Shown: piece by piece, positions 1 through 4,723 of the stretch
Layout: the number at the start of each line of letters is the position of its first letter
Numbering within the stretch: the first letter of the stretch is position 1
From: an uncultured Collinsella sp.
GTDB lineage: Bacteria > Actinomycetota > Coriobacteriia > Coriobacteriales > Coriobacteriaceae
Direction: 5' to 3'
Assembly (NCBI GenBank): GCA_900550785.1
Contig: URTL01000127.1
Span: 1-5,167 of the forward strand
Length of the DNA stretch: 5,167 bases
Made by a program: the position numbers and the translations under genes
The notes under the pieces: model-generated
Told to the model about the DNA's origin: nothing
Seen by the model: only the letters and a program-made list of their open reading frames with translations
Database searches by the model: none

Positions 1-477
1 GGCGCAAGGCTCCTCGGTGGCGGCAGGCGACGCGGGCACAGACGGAGCTGCAAGCTCGGTCAGAGCCGCGGCCTCGCGCTCGGCAGCACGACGGCGGGCG
101 CGCACCACCTGAGCCTCGCTAATCTGCGCCAACGCACGTGCCTGCGCGACCTCATCGGAAATCGGCGCCGAGGAGTCAGCTGCAACGGTGCGCTTGGCGC
201 GCGTCGTGCGAGTAGTACGGCGCTTGGGCTTGGTGACCTCCTCGCCGTCAGCAGCAGGCTTGGCCGTGCGGCGCGTACGCTTGGGCTTTGCCGGAGCAAC
301 CTCCTCACCAGTTGCAGGCACGGCCTTCTCAGCCGCTGAAGGCGTAGGCGTCGAAGCAGCCTTAGGCGTCTCAGGAGCCGAGGCTTGCGCGGGCACCGCG
401 ACCTGGTCCGACGCAACCGGTGCAGCGGGAGCGGCTTGCGTCGTCGTTATTTCGTTTTCTTGCTGTTGATCAGACAC
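1..477 (-). CDS. rho: Probable transcription termination factor Rho, N-terminal extension (partial, runs off the left edge)
   Basis: An open frame runs from a GTG at 475-477 to the window edge (159 codons); an in-frame TGA lies four codons upstream, so GTG is the earliest possible start. The protein begins MSDQQQENEI, then is Ala/Pro/Thr-rich (about residues 14-63) and strongly basic (about 64-97), with two KPKR blocks at 64-67 and 83-86 each preceded by GEEV (57-60, 78-81), an imperfect internal repeat. From about 105 to 142 it is more regular and probably helical (EVAQARALAQ, RARRRAAERE). No catalytic domain is inside the window. The Rho assignment is inference: actinobacterial Rho proteins carry long disordered Arg/Lys-rich insertions near the N-terminus, and rho lies downstream of argS in other Actinobacteria. 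An RNase E/G or IF-2-like protein with a similar extension is the main alternative. Upstream of GTG there is only a weak purine run (gaaaagaaag, 491-500). Coding is well supported; the name is less certain. Confidence 0.6.
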   Translation of the reverse strand, partial: MSDQQQENEITTTQAAPAAPVASDQVAVPAQASAPETPKAASTPTPSAAEKAVPATGEEVAPAKPKRTRRTAKPAADGEEVTKPKRRTTRTTRAKRTVAADSSAPISDEVAQARALAQISEAQVVRARRRAAEREAAALTELAAPSVPASPAATEEPCA

Positions 478-558
478 AGTGTTTGCTCAACTTTCTTTTC
501 AAGCCCTGTGATCACATGCTCCCTGCATAAACCTTCAGGGCGGCTAAACAGTCTAGCT

Positions 559-575
559 CCGTCAAATACCGACGG
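559..575. repeat. Short inverted repeat in the rho leader region
   Basis: CCGTC (559-563) and GACGG (571-575) are perfect inverted copies separated by 7 nt. The dyad lies about 85-100 nt upstream of the GTG start, inside the leader if the candidate promoter is right. It could be an operator half-pair or a small RNA hairpin; it could also be chance. Confidence 0.3.
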
Positions 576-604
576 ACATCATTGATCTGTATCGAGATAT
601 TTGC

Positions 605-633
605 GTCATATACGCAGCGTTAGTGTAACACAA
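605..633 (-). promoter_or_regulatory. Candidate promoter for the rho-like gene
   Basis: Read on the minus strand, TTGTGT (633-628) and TATGAC (610-605) are separated by 17 nt, a sigma70-type arrangement with only partial matches (3/6 and 4/6). It would start transcription near 598 and give a leader of about 120 nt. The -10 overlaps a perfect inverted repeat, TGCGT-N5-ACGCA (602-616). The assignment is weak and rests on spacing and position. Confidence 0.25.
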
Positions 634-689
634 CCGCCGCCACCTGCAACTTAGTCATTGGACGTTCTTAAACGCCCAGTCATCAGGGA

Positions 690-733
690 CACTCCTCCTC
701 AAAAGCGCCTTGAAATGTCGCGCCAGAGGAGTG
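690..733. repeat. Inverted repeat (8-bp perfect arms)
   Basis: CACTCCTC (690-697) is matched exactly by its reverse complement GAGGAGTG (726-733). The 28-nt interior contains GCGC at 705-708 and 720-723, which could add a short inner stem. There is no T-tract on either side, so it is not an obvious intrinsic terminator. It sits directly beside the next hairpin and the long palindrome and may belong to the same element. Confidence 0.5.
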
Positions 734-737
734 AAGC

Positions 738-764
738 CGTGGCACCTGGAATAGCCGCGCCACG
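738..764. repeat. Inverted repeat (6-bp perfect arms)
   Basis: CGTGGC (738-743) and GCCACG (759-764) are exact inverted copies with a 15-nt loop. The right arm overlaps the first bases of the long palindrome at 761-915, so the two structures would compete or stack if the DNA is transcribed. Confidence 0.45.
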
Positions 765-915
765 AATCGCGCCCATCTGCTACGTTTGCCCCGAGCCCCT
801 GACCATACCCTTGTTTTTTCAAAAACAACGAGTCTGCTACCTGCGGTTTTAATATCGTACTTTTCGGCATGGTTCGGGATATGCGTCCAAACGTAGGAGA
901 TGAGCCCAATTCGTG
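761..915. repeat. Imperfect palindromic element, copy A
   Basis: The 28 bases at 761-788, reverse-complemented, match 888-915 at 24 of 28 positions (shared blocks CAAACGTAG, AGATG and ATTCGTG). Inward similarity continues weakly, for example ACCATACC near 802 against GGCATGGT near 866. The centre carries TTGTTTTT-TC-AAAAACAA (811-828), a perfect 8-bp palindrome with a 2-nt spacer. Positions 802-853 align without gaps to 1029-1080 in copy B at 39 of 52 bases, so both are probably diverged members of one repeat family. No transposase or clear target-site duplication is seen; a non-autonomous palindromic repeat (MITE- or REP-like) or structured RNA is possible. Confidence 0.65.
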
Positions 916-990
916 ACGGACGGTATCCCGCCACCCCTCTTCGAGACAAAAATGATCCGTTTTCCTCCGTCCCCAAGGGACAATTTTCAA

Positions 991-1138
991 AACTACGCCG
1001 GATTACGGGGCCAGGATGCTGCAAGCCAACCATACCCTGCATTATCAAGAAACAATAAGCCATCTACCTGCGGGTTTAATTTCACTATTGGCACCATGGT
1101 CGCCAGTTGGCGATTCAGCCCCGTAAACCGGTATAGTT
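991..1138. repeat. Imperfect palindromic element, copy B
   Basis: The 21 bases at 991-1011 match the reverse complement of 1118-1138 at 18 of 21 positions, including ttACGGGGC next to CCGG. The interior begins with ACCATACCC (1029-1037) and contains CTACCTGCGGGTTTAAT (1064-1080), which correspond to 802-810 and 837-853 in copy A with identical 35-nt spacing. The outer arms of A and B differ in sequence although both are palindromic, which suggests either separate covarying arms or different insertion contexts. Confidence 0.6.
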
Positions 1139-1185
1139 GCGATTTGGTAGCATTTCCCAGCAAACCAAATAGTCTCACCAAACGC

Positions 1186-1218
1186 AAAAAGCCCGACCTC
1201 CGCATGGAGATCGGGCTT
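1186..1218 (-). terminator. Rho-independent terminator of argS
   Basis: On the minus strand the stem starts AAGCCCGA and closes TCGGGCTT, with CTCC/GGAG continuing it inward: 13 pairs at 1206-1218 against 1189-1201, one of them a G-U wobble, and a 4-nt loop (1202-1205). Five U residues follow from 1190-1186. It begins 46 bp after the argS stop codon and separates argS from the rho-like gene. Confidence 0.92.
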
Positions 1219-1264
1219 ATAGGGCTCAGCAAAGCCGAACCTACACGGTCAAATGATCCGTAGC

Positions 1265-3118
1265 TTACATCTGCTCGGGAGCGGAAACGCCAACGAGGGT
1301 GAGCACCAGGGCGAGCGTCACGCGGACGGCATCGCAAGCGGCCAGACGGGCGCGCGAAAGCTCGGGGTCGACGGGACGGCCCTCGCTCGGCAGCACCTGA
1401 CAGGCAGCGTAGAAGCTGTGGAAGTCGCCGGCGAGTTCCTCGGCAAAGTGCGTCAGACGGAACGGGGCGCGGTCGCGAGCGCAGCTGGCGATGAGGTCGG
1501 TGAGCTCGTTGAGCTTGCGCGAAAGGGCGAGCTCGGTCGGGTCGGTCAGCAGCGAGTAATCGACGTTCTCACCGATGGCCTTGGCGGCGACGGCCTTCAT
1601 GCCCATCTCGTCAGCCTGCTCGGGCGTAACGTCAGCGGCACGGCGCAGGATGGAGCACACGCGGGCGTGAGCGTACTGCACGTAGTACACCGGGTTGGAG
1701 TTATCGCGCTTCTTAACAGCCTCAATATCGAAGTCGACCATCTGGTTGGAGCTCTTGGAGATGAGCGTGTAGCGAGCGGCATCGGAGCCGACCTCGTCGA
1801 CGAGCTCCTGCAGGGTCACCATGGTGCCCTTGCGCTTAGACATACGGACGGGCTTGCCGTTACGCAGCAGGTTGACGAGCTGGCCCAGCAGAACCTCAAA
1901 CTTGCCGGGATAGCCAAGAGCGTCGCAGACGCAGCGGACGCGCTCGATGTAGCCGTGGTGGTCGGCGCCCCAGATGTCGATGACGTGGTCGACGCGCTGG
2001 AACTTATCCCAGTGATAGGCGACGTCGGAGGCGAAGTAGGTGTACTCGCCGTCGGACTTGATCAGAACGCGGTCCTTGTCATCGCCCAGGTCGGTAGAGC
2101 GGAACCACAGGGCGCCGTCCTTGGTGTAGAGGTAGCCCATCTTGTCGAGCTTCTCAAAAGCGCGGTCGACGGCGGAGGTGCCGGCGGTCTCGCCCTCGGT
2201 GTCCTTCACATACAGCGAGCGCTCGGAGAACCAACGATCGAAGTCGCAATTGACGGCGTGGCAGAGGTCGCGCATGTTGTCGACCATCTTTACATAGCCG
2301 CGCTCGCGGAAGCTCTCCATGCGCTTCTGCGGATCGGCGTTGACCCACTTATCGCCGTCGGTGCGCCAGAACTCGGCGGCCTCGTCGATGATGTAGTCGC
2401 CGCCGTAGGAGTCCTTGCCCAGAGTCTCGGCAAAGTTGTCCTGGTACGGATGGGTCTCGGGGTGCTCGTCGTTCTCATCGGCAACGAAGGCGTCGCGGTC
2501 GGCGATCAGCAGTTTGTGGGCCTCATCGATATCCACGCCCTGCTTGGCGATGATGTCGGCAAGCTGCATATAGCGCGTGCTGATGGAGTTGCCGAAGGTG
2601 TTCATCTGAGAGCCGTGGTCGTTGATGTAGAACTCACGCTGGATGTCGTAACCGGCGTGGTCCATAACGCGGCAGAGCGAGTCGCCCAGCGCGGCCCAGC
2701 GGCCGTGGCCGATGTGCATGGGGCCGACGGGGTTGGCGGAAACGAACTCAACCTGGGTCTTCAGGCCACCACCGACGTTGGACTTAGCGAAGTCCATGCC
2801 CTTCTCGCGAGCCTCGCCAAAGATGGCGTTCTTGACGGCGACGGAGAGGTAGAAGTTGATGAAGCCGGGGCCTGCGATCTCGACCTTCTCGATCGCGGGA
2901 TCCTCGGGCATATGGGCAACGATGGCCTCGGCGATCTTGCGCGGGGCGCAGTGGGCCAGCTTGGCGGACTTCAGGGCCATGGTAGAGGTCCACTCGCCAT
3001 GAGAAGTGTCAGCCGGTCGCTCGATAGCGCAATCGTCAAGTTCAAATGCGGAAAGGTCGCCGGCCTCCTGGGCCGCAGCAAGCGCAGCGCGTACCAGCTC
3101 TTCAATCTTCTCGGGCAT
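1265..3118 (-). CDS. argS: Arginyl-tRNA synthetase
   Basis: Cytoplasmic class I aminoacyl-tRNA synthetase that joins arginine to tRNA-Arg using ATP. The product is 617 aa, slightly longer than the usual 550-600. Visible parts: an N-terminal tRNA-recognition domain (about 1-95, with GPGFINFYL at 83-91), the HIGH motif as HIGH at 135-138 inside SANPVGPMHIGHGR, the ArgS-typical FYINDHGSQM (163-172), WGADHHGY (383-390), a KMSKS equivalent MSKRKG (426-431), and a helical DALR-type anticodon-binding domain (about 475-617, YVQYAHARV at 479-487). The frame is open further upstream to 3208, but MPEKIEEL at 3118 is the right start because a full AAGGAGG lies 4 nt before it and the family homology begins there. 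It is divergent from the carD-like gene and ends in its own terminator. The gene uses no TTA, CTA or TCA codons, which leaves the opposite strand open throughout. Confidence 0.97.
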   Translation of the reverse strand: MPEKIEELVRAALAAAQEAGDLSAFELDDCAIERPADTSHGEWTSTMALKSAKLAHCAPRKIAEAIVAHMPEDPAIEKVEIAGPGFINFYLSVAVKNAIFGEAREKGMDFAKSNVGGGLKTQVEFVSANPVGPMHIGHGRWAALGDSLCRVMDHAGYDIQREFYINDHGSQMNTFGNSISTRYMQLADIIAKQGVDIDEAHKLLIADRDAFVADENDEHPETHPYQDNFAETLGKDSYGGDYIIDEAAEFWRTDGDKWVNADPQKRMESFRERGYVKMVDNMRDLCHAVNCDFDRWFSERSLYVKDTEGETAGTSAVDRAFEKLDKMGYLYTKDGALWFRSTDLGDDKDRVLIKSDGEYTYFASDVAYHWDKFQRVDHVIDIWGADHHGYIERVRCVCDALGYPGKFEVLLGQLVNLLRNGKPVRMSKRKGTMVTLQELVDEVGSDAARYTLISKSSNQMVDFDIEAVKKRDNSNPVYYVQYAHARVCSILRRAADVTPEQADEMGMKAVAAKAIGENVDYSLLTDPTELALSRKLNELTDLIASCARDRAPFRLTHFAEELAGDFHSFYAACQVLPSEGRPVDPELSRARLAACDAVRVTLALVLTLVGVSAPEQM

Positions 3119-3122
3119 AGAT

Positions 3123-3129
3123 CCTCCTT
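3123..3129 (-). promoter_or_regulatory. Ribosome binding site deciding the argS start
   Basis: Minus-strand AAGGAGG is a full anti-16S match, 4 nt before the ATG at 3116-3118. It selects the internal methionine over the upstream in-frame start at 3208, which would add 30 residues not typical of ArgS. Confidence 0.9.
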
Positions 3130-3197
3130 GTGTTAAAGCCCCCGAGCTCTTGGTCACTCGTAGGGCAAAAGCCAGAGTTTGTAGCACTCTATCACAA

Positions 3198-3214
3198 GCG
3201 ACAGGCACTGTCGC
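3198..3214. repeat. Perfect hairpin in the argS upstream region
   Basis: GCGACAG (3198-3204), loop GCA, CTGTCGC (3208-3214): 7 perfect pairs with a 3-nt loop, centred about 90 nt before the argS ATG. It would form in the argS leader RNA if transcription starts farther upstream. There is no adjacent T-tract and no T-box specifier or antiterminator arrangement that I can recognise. Confidence 0.5.
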
Positions 3215-3290
3215 AGGGTAAAGCTAATAGATATTGCATATGCACAAAAATGACTACAGCTTGTATGGAGTCCCTCAAAGATGCCAGTCT

Positions 3291-3309
3291 GCCTGCAGAT
3301 TATGCAGGC
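3291..3309. repeat. Perfect inverted repeat in the divergent region
   Basis: GCCTGCA (3291-3297), spacer GATTA, TGCAGGC (3303-3309). The 19-nt dyad, with 7-bp arms, has the size of a dimeric regulator site and lies between the two divergent genes, so it could affect either. The regulator is unknown. Confidence 0.45.
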
Positions 3310-3417
3310 GTTGAAAATGCATAAAGGTGTGAATGAGCTGCGTCTGTTATCGAATACTCTTACCTATCAGAGTTGTGTGCTTTTCCTGCATAAAGTAAGG
3401 GTTTGCGCACGTCAACG

Positions 3418-3426
3418 TGTTATTCT
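3418..3426 (+). promoter_or_regulatory. Candidate extended -10 promoter of the carD-like gene
   Basis: TGTTATTCT fits the extended -10 pattern TGnTATnnT (4/6 in the hexamer). No good -35 lies 17 nt upstream, which extended -10 promoters can tolerate. An alternative is TTGCGC (3403-3408) with TAGACA (3426-3431) at 17-nt spacing. A start near 3433 would give a short leader of about 28 nt. The site is flanked by the dyads at 3408-3419 and 3431-3446. Confidence 0.35.
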
Positions 3427-3430
3427 AGAC

Positions 3431-3446
3431 ATACGTAAATTCGTAT
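3431..3446. promoter_or_regulatory. Possible operator dyad before the carD-like gene
   Basis: ATACGTAAATTCGTAT has perfect 5-bp arms (ATACG/CGTAT) around a 6-nt spacer. It would cover the transcription start predicted from the extended -10 and ends 5 nt before the ribosome binding site, a classic repressor position. This rests on symmetry and position only. Confidence 0.3.
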
Positions 3447-3451
3447 AAGTT

Positions 3452-3456
3452 GGAGG
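3452..3456 (+). promoter_or_regulatory. Ribosome binding site of the carD-like gene
   Basis: GGAGG lies 4 nt before the ATG at 3461, fixing that start; the same short spacing is seen at argS. Confidence 0.85.
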
Positions 3457-3460
3457 TAGC

Positions 3461-3946
3461 ATGTTCTCAATCGGTCAACACGTCATTCATCCGGGCCAGG
3501 GAGTCTGCACCGTCGTCGGTTTTAGGGACGACACACCGCAGCCCATGCTGCTGCTCGAGACCAAGCAGGGACATGCGCAGACGATCCTCATGTACCCCGT
3601 GGCGCAGGCCGACCGTTTGCACGCCGCCATCTCGCAGCAAGATGCCGAGCACCTGCTGAGCCACTATGACGAGCTGGAGTGCGACACCTTTACCGAGCGC
3701 AACAGCTCGCTTGAGGAGACACACTTTAAGCAGCAGCTCAAGCTGGGCGCGCCCGAGACGGTCCGCGTGGCAAAGACCATGATGCACCGCATTCGCCAGG
3801 CCGAGGAAGCTGATAAAAAACCCAGCTCCTACTACATGCGCGTACTCAAGGAGGCCAAACGCCGCTCCATCGAGGAGTTCGCCGTGGCCTTGGGCGTCAC
3901 CGAGGAGGACGCCGAAGCCCGCCTAGCCCAAGCCGCCCTCAACTAA
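3461..3946 (+). CDS. CarD-family (CdnL/TRCF-like) transcription regulator
   Basis: CarD proteins bind the RNA polymerase beta subunit and upstream promoter DNA and adjust open-complex stability, notably at rRNA promoters. This 161-aa protein starts MFSIGQHVIHPGQGVCTVVG, the usual opening of the Tudor-like RNAP-interaction domain (about 1-55). The rest (about 58-158) is mostly helical, as in the CarD DNA-binding domain, including LKLGAPETVRVAKTM (93-107) and MRVLKEAKRRSIEEFAVAL (126-144), which mirror the family's helices. Length matches the family (about 160 aa). Unusually there is no tryptophan anywhere; mycobacterial CarD uses a conserved Trp in the C-terminal domain to wedge the transcription bubble, and the matching area here (about 82-90) has none. 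It therefore may be a variant or second paralogue. It is transcribed alone, from a GGAGG-led ATG to the hairpin terminator at 3960. I give no symbol because it may not be the orthologue of carD proper. Confidence 0.85.
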   Translation: MFSIGQHVIHPGQGVCTVVGFRDDTPQPMLLLETKQGHAQTILMYPVAQADRLHAAISQQDAEHLLSHYDELECDTFTERNSSLEETHFKQQLKLGAPETVRVAKTMMHRIRQAEEADKKPSSYYMRVLKEAKRRSIEEFAVALGVTEEDAEARLAQAALN

Positions 3947-3959
3947 CCCATCCGCGCCA

Positions 3960-4003
3960 AAAACCACCACAAAGGGGACAGGCACCTTTGTGGTGGTTTT
4001 CTT
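3960..4003 (+). terminator. Intrinsic terminator after the carD-like gene (repeat copy 1)
   Basis: A perfect 16-bp stem (3960-3975 with 3985-4000, core ACCACCACAAAGG) encloses a 9-nt loop GGACAGGCA. The stem's TTTT end is followed by CTT. It begins 14 bp after the stop codon. Its stem is identical to that at 4670-4710. The left side also has an A-run, so it could work on the other strand, though no minus-strand gene ends here. Confidence 0.88.
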
Positions 4004-4042
4004 GTTCTAGTAGTATTCATTCTTATCGATACCCACGAGCAC

Positions 4043-4048
4043 AAGGAG
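4043..4048 (+). promoter_or_regulatory. Ribosome binding site of the HD-domain gene
   Basis: AAGGAG lies 6 nt before the ATG at 4055, supporting that start over the out-of-frame ATG at 3988. Confidence 0.8.
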
Positions 4049-4054
4049 TCTGTT

Positions 4055-4654
4055 ATGTCAGAGCCGCTTACCGCCGGAATCACCCGCGACCGCGCGTTCG
4101 AACTGCTCAACGAGCACAACAAGGACCCGTTCCACATCACCCATGGCGAGACGGTCGAGGGCACTATGCGCTACTTTGCGCGCGAGTTCGACCCCGAGAA
4201 CGAGGAGTTTTGGGGCACCGTCGGTCTGCTGCACGACCTGGATTGGGAGGAGCATGAGGACGACCCCATGAACCACACCATCTATGCTGCCGAGATTCTT
4301 GAGGGCGAAGGTGCGTCTCCCGAGCTCATTCGCGCCATCCAAACGCACACGTCCGACTTCAACACCTCGCTGCCCAAACCCGAGCTGCAGATGGAAAAGA
4401 TCCTGTTTGCCTGCGATGAGCTCACCGGCCTGATCGGCGCTGCAGTCATCATGCGTCCGAGCAAGAGCGTTATGGACTTTACGACCAAGTCGCTCAAGAA
4501 GAAGTTCAAGGACAAGCGCTTTGCCGCTGGCTGTTCGCGCGACGTGATTACGCAGGGCGCCGAGATGCTGGGTTGGGAGCTACCCGAACTCTTTGACCGC
4601 ACCATCGCGGCCATGCAGTCCTTCGCCCCCGACCGCGATACCTTCCAGGCCTAA
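4055..4654 (+). CDS. HD-domain (HDIG-like) metal-dependent hydrolase, substrate unknown
   Basis: The 199-aa protein has the layout of the HD phosphohydrolase superfamily, whose members use bound metal to cleave phosphate esters, often of nucleotides. Likely ligands are His30 (in HITHGETVEGTMRYFA), the His60-Asp61 pair in VGLLHDLDWE, His74 (MNHTIYAAEIL), His98 (IQTHTSDFN) and Asp121 (ACDELTGLI). The complete His/HD/Asp set suggests an active enzyme. The C-terminal part (about 133-199) has a basic KSLKKKFKDKRF stretch (145-156) and helices; there is no signal peptide, membrane segment or partner domain such as RelA synthetase or GGDEF. Related proteins are usually annotated only as HDIG-domain or hydrolase. 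It lies between two copies of the same terminator hairpin, so it is probably a single-gene unit; a promoter must lie in 4000-4040, where TAGTAT (4011-4016) is a weak -10 candidate. Confidence 0.85.
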   Translation: MSEPLTAGITRDRAFELLNEHNKDPFHITHGETVEGTMRYFAREFDPENEEFWGTVGLLHDLDWEEHEDDPMNHTIYAAEILEGEGASPELIRAIQTHTSDFNTSLPKPELQMEKILFACDELTGLIGAAVIMRPSKSVMDFTTKSLKKKFKDKRFAAGCSRDVITQGAEMLGWELPELFDRTIAAMQSFAPDRDTFQA

Positions 4655-4669
4655 CCGCCCACGCCACCT

Positions 4670-4714
4670 AAAACCACCACAAAGGAGAAAGGCACCTTTG
4701 TGGTGGTTTTTCTT
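4670..4714. terminator. Bidirectional intrinsic terminator between convergent genes (repeat copy 2)
   Basis: The 16-bp stem (4670-4685 with 4695-4710) is base-for-base the same as at 3960-4000, with loop AGAAAGGCA (7 of 9 loop bases shared). The plus strand ends TTTTTCTT; the minus strand stem ends TTTT. It lies 15 bp after the HD gene stop and 13 bp after the proA stop on the other strand, so it can end both transcripts. The plus-strand direction has the better U-tract. Confidence 0.9.
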
Positions 4715-4723
4715 GCGCGGGCG

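Larger units (their letters stand above)
478..1264. other. 787-bp intergenic region between argS and the rho-like gene
   Basis: No convincing gene is present. Open frames of 64-116 codons occur on both strands but overlap one another, lack good ribosome binding sites, lie across palindromes and resemble no family I recognise. Instead the stretch holds, from left to right, the rho leader and candidate promoter (478-633), two hairpin-forming repeats (690-733, 738-764), a long imperfect palindrome (761-915), a small hairpin GTCCC-CAA-GGGAC (969-981), a second related palindrome (991-1138) and the argS terminator (1186-1218). Base composition is more mixed and less GC-rich than in argS, as expected of non-coding DNA. 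Confidence 0.7.
3119..3460. other. 342-bp divergent intergenic region (argS / carD-like)
   Basis: It contains no gene, but carries the start signals of two divergent genes and several perfect short dyads: GCGACAG-GCA-CTGTCGC (3198-3214), the palindrome TGCATATGCA (3235-3244), GCCTGCA-N5-TGCAGGC (3291-3309), CACGT-CA-ACGTG (3408-3419) and ATACG-N6-CGTAT (3431-3446). TGCATAAA occurs twice (3318-3325, 3387-3394). I could not assign a convincing argS promoter. Confidence 0.7.

Noticed and set aside
60..416. A 118-codon minus-strand frame and plus-strand frames at 188-469 and 385-585
   Set aside because: These are shadows of the rho-like N-terminus in other frames. Their Arg/Leu- or Ala/Val-rich content follows from the GC-rich low-complexity coding sequence.
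655..1063. Overlapping minus-strand frames (111 and 126 codons) and a plus-strand frame (913-1263) in the intergenic region
   Set aside because: They overlap in conflicting frames across palindromic repeats, lack good start signals and show no recognisable protein family.
761..1138. CRISPR array or insertion sequence
   Set aside because: Only two diverged copies exist, with no regular short repeats and spacers, no cas genes, no transposase frame and no clear target-site duplication.
1253..3136. A 627-codon open frame on the plus strand opposite argS
   Set aside because: Its codons are the exact reverse complements of argS codons, and it stays open only because argS uses no TTA, CTA or TCA. 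It has no ribosome binding site and reads as Val/Ala/Gly/Asp-rich sequence with no family resemblance, while argS has all its motifs.
3198..3214. T-box or attenuator for argS
   Set aside because: Only one short hairpin with no T-tract is present, and I found no T-box consensus, specifier loop or terminator/antiterminator pair. The shared GACAGGCAC with the terminator at 3977-3985 is only 9 bases and may be chance.
3943..4164. Minus-strand 73-codon frame across the terminator
   Set aside because: It runs through the perfect hairpin and into the HD gene in antisense, with no homology or start signal.
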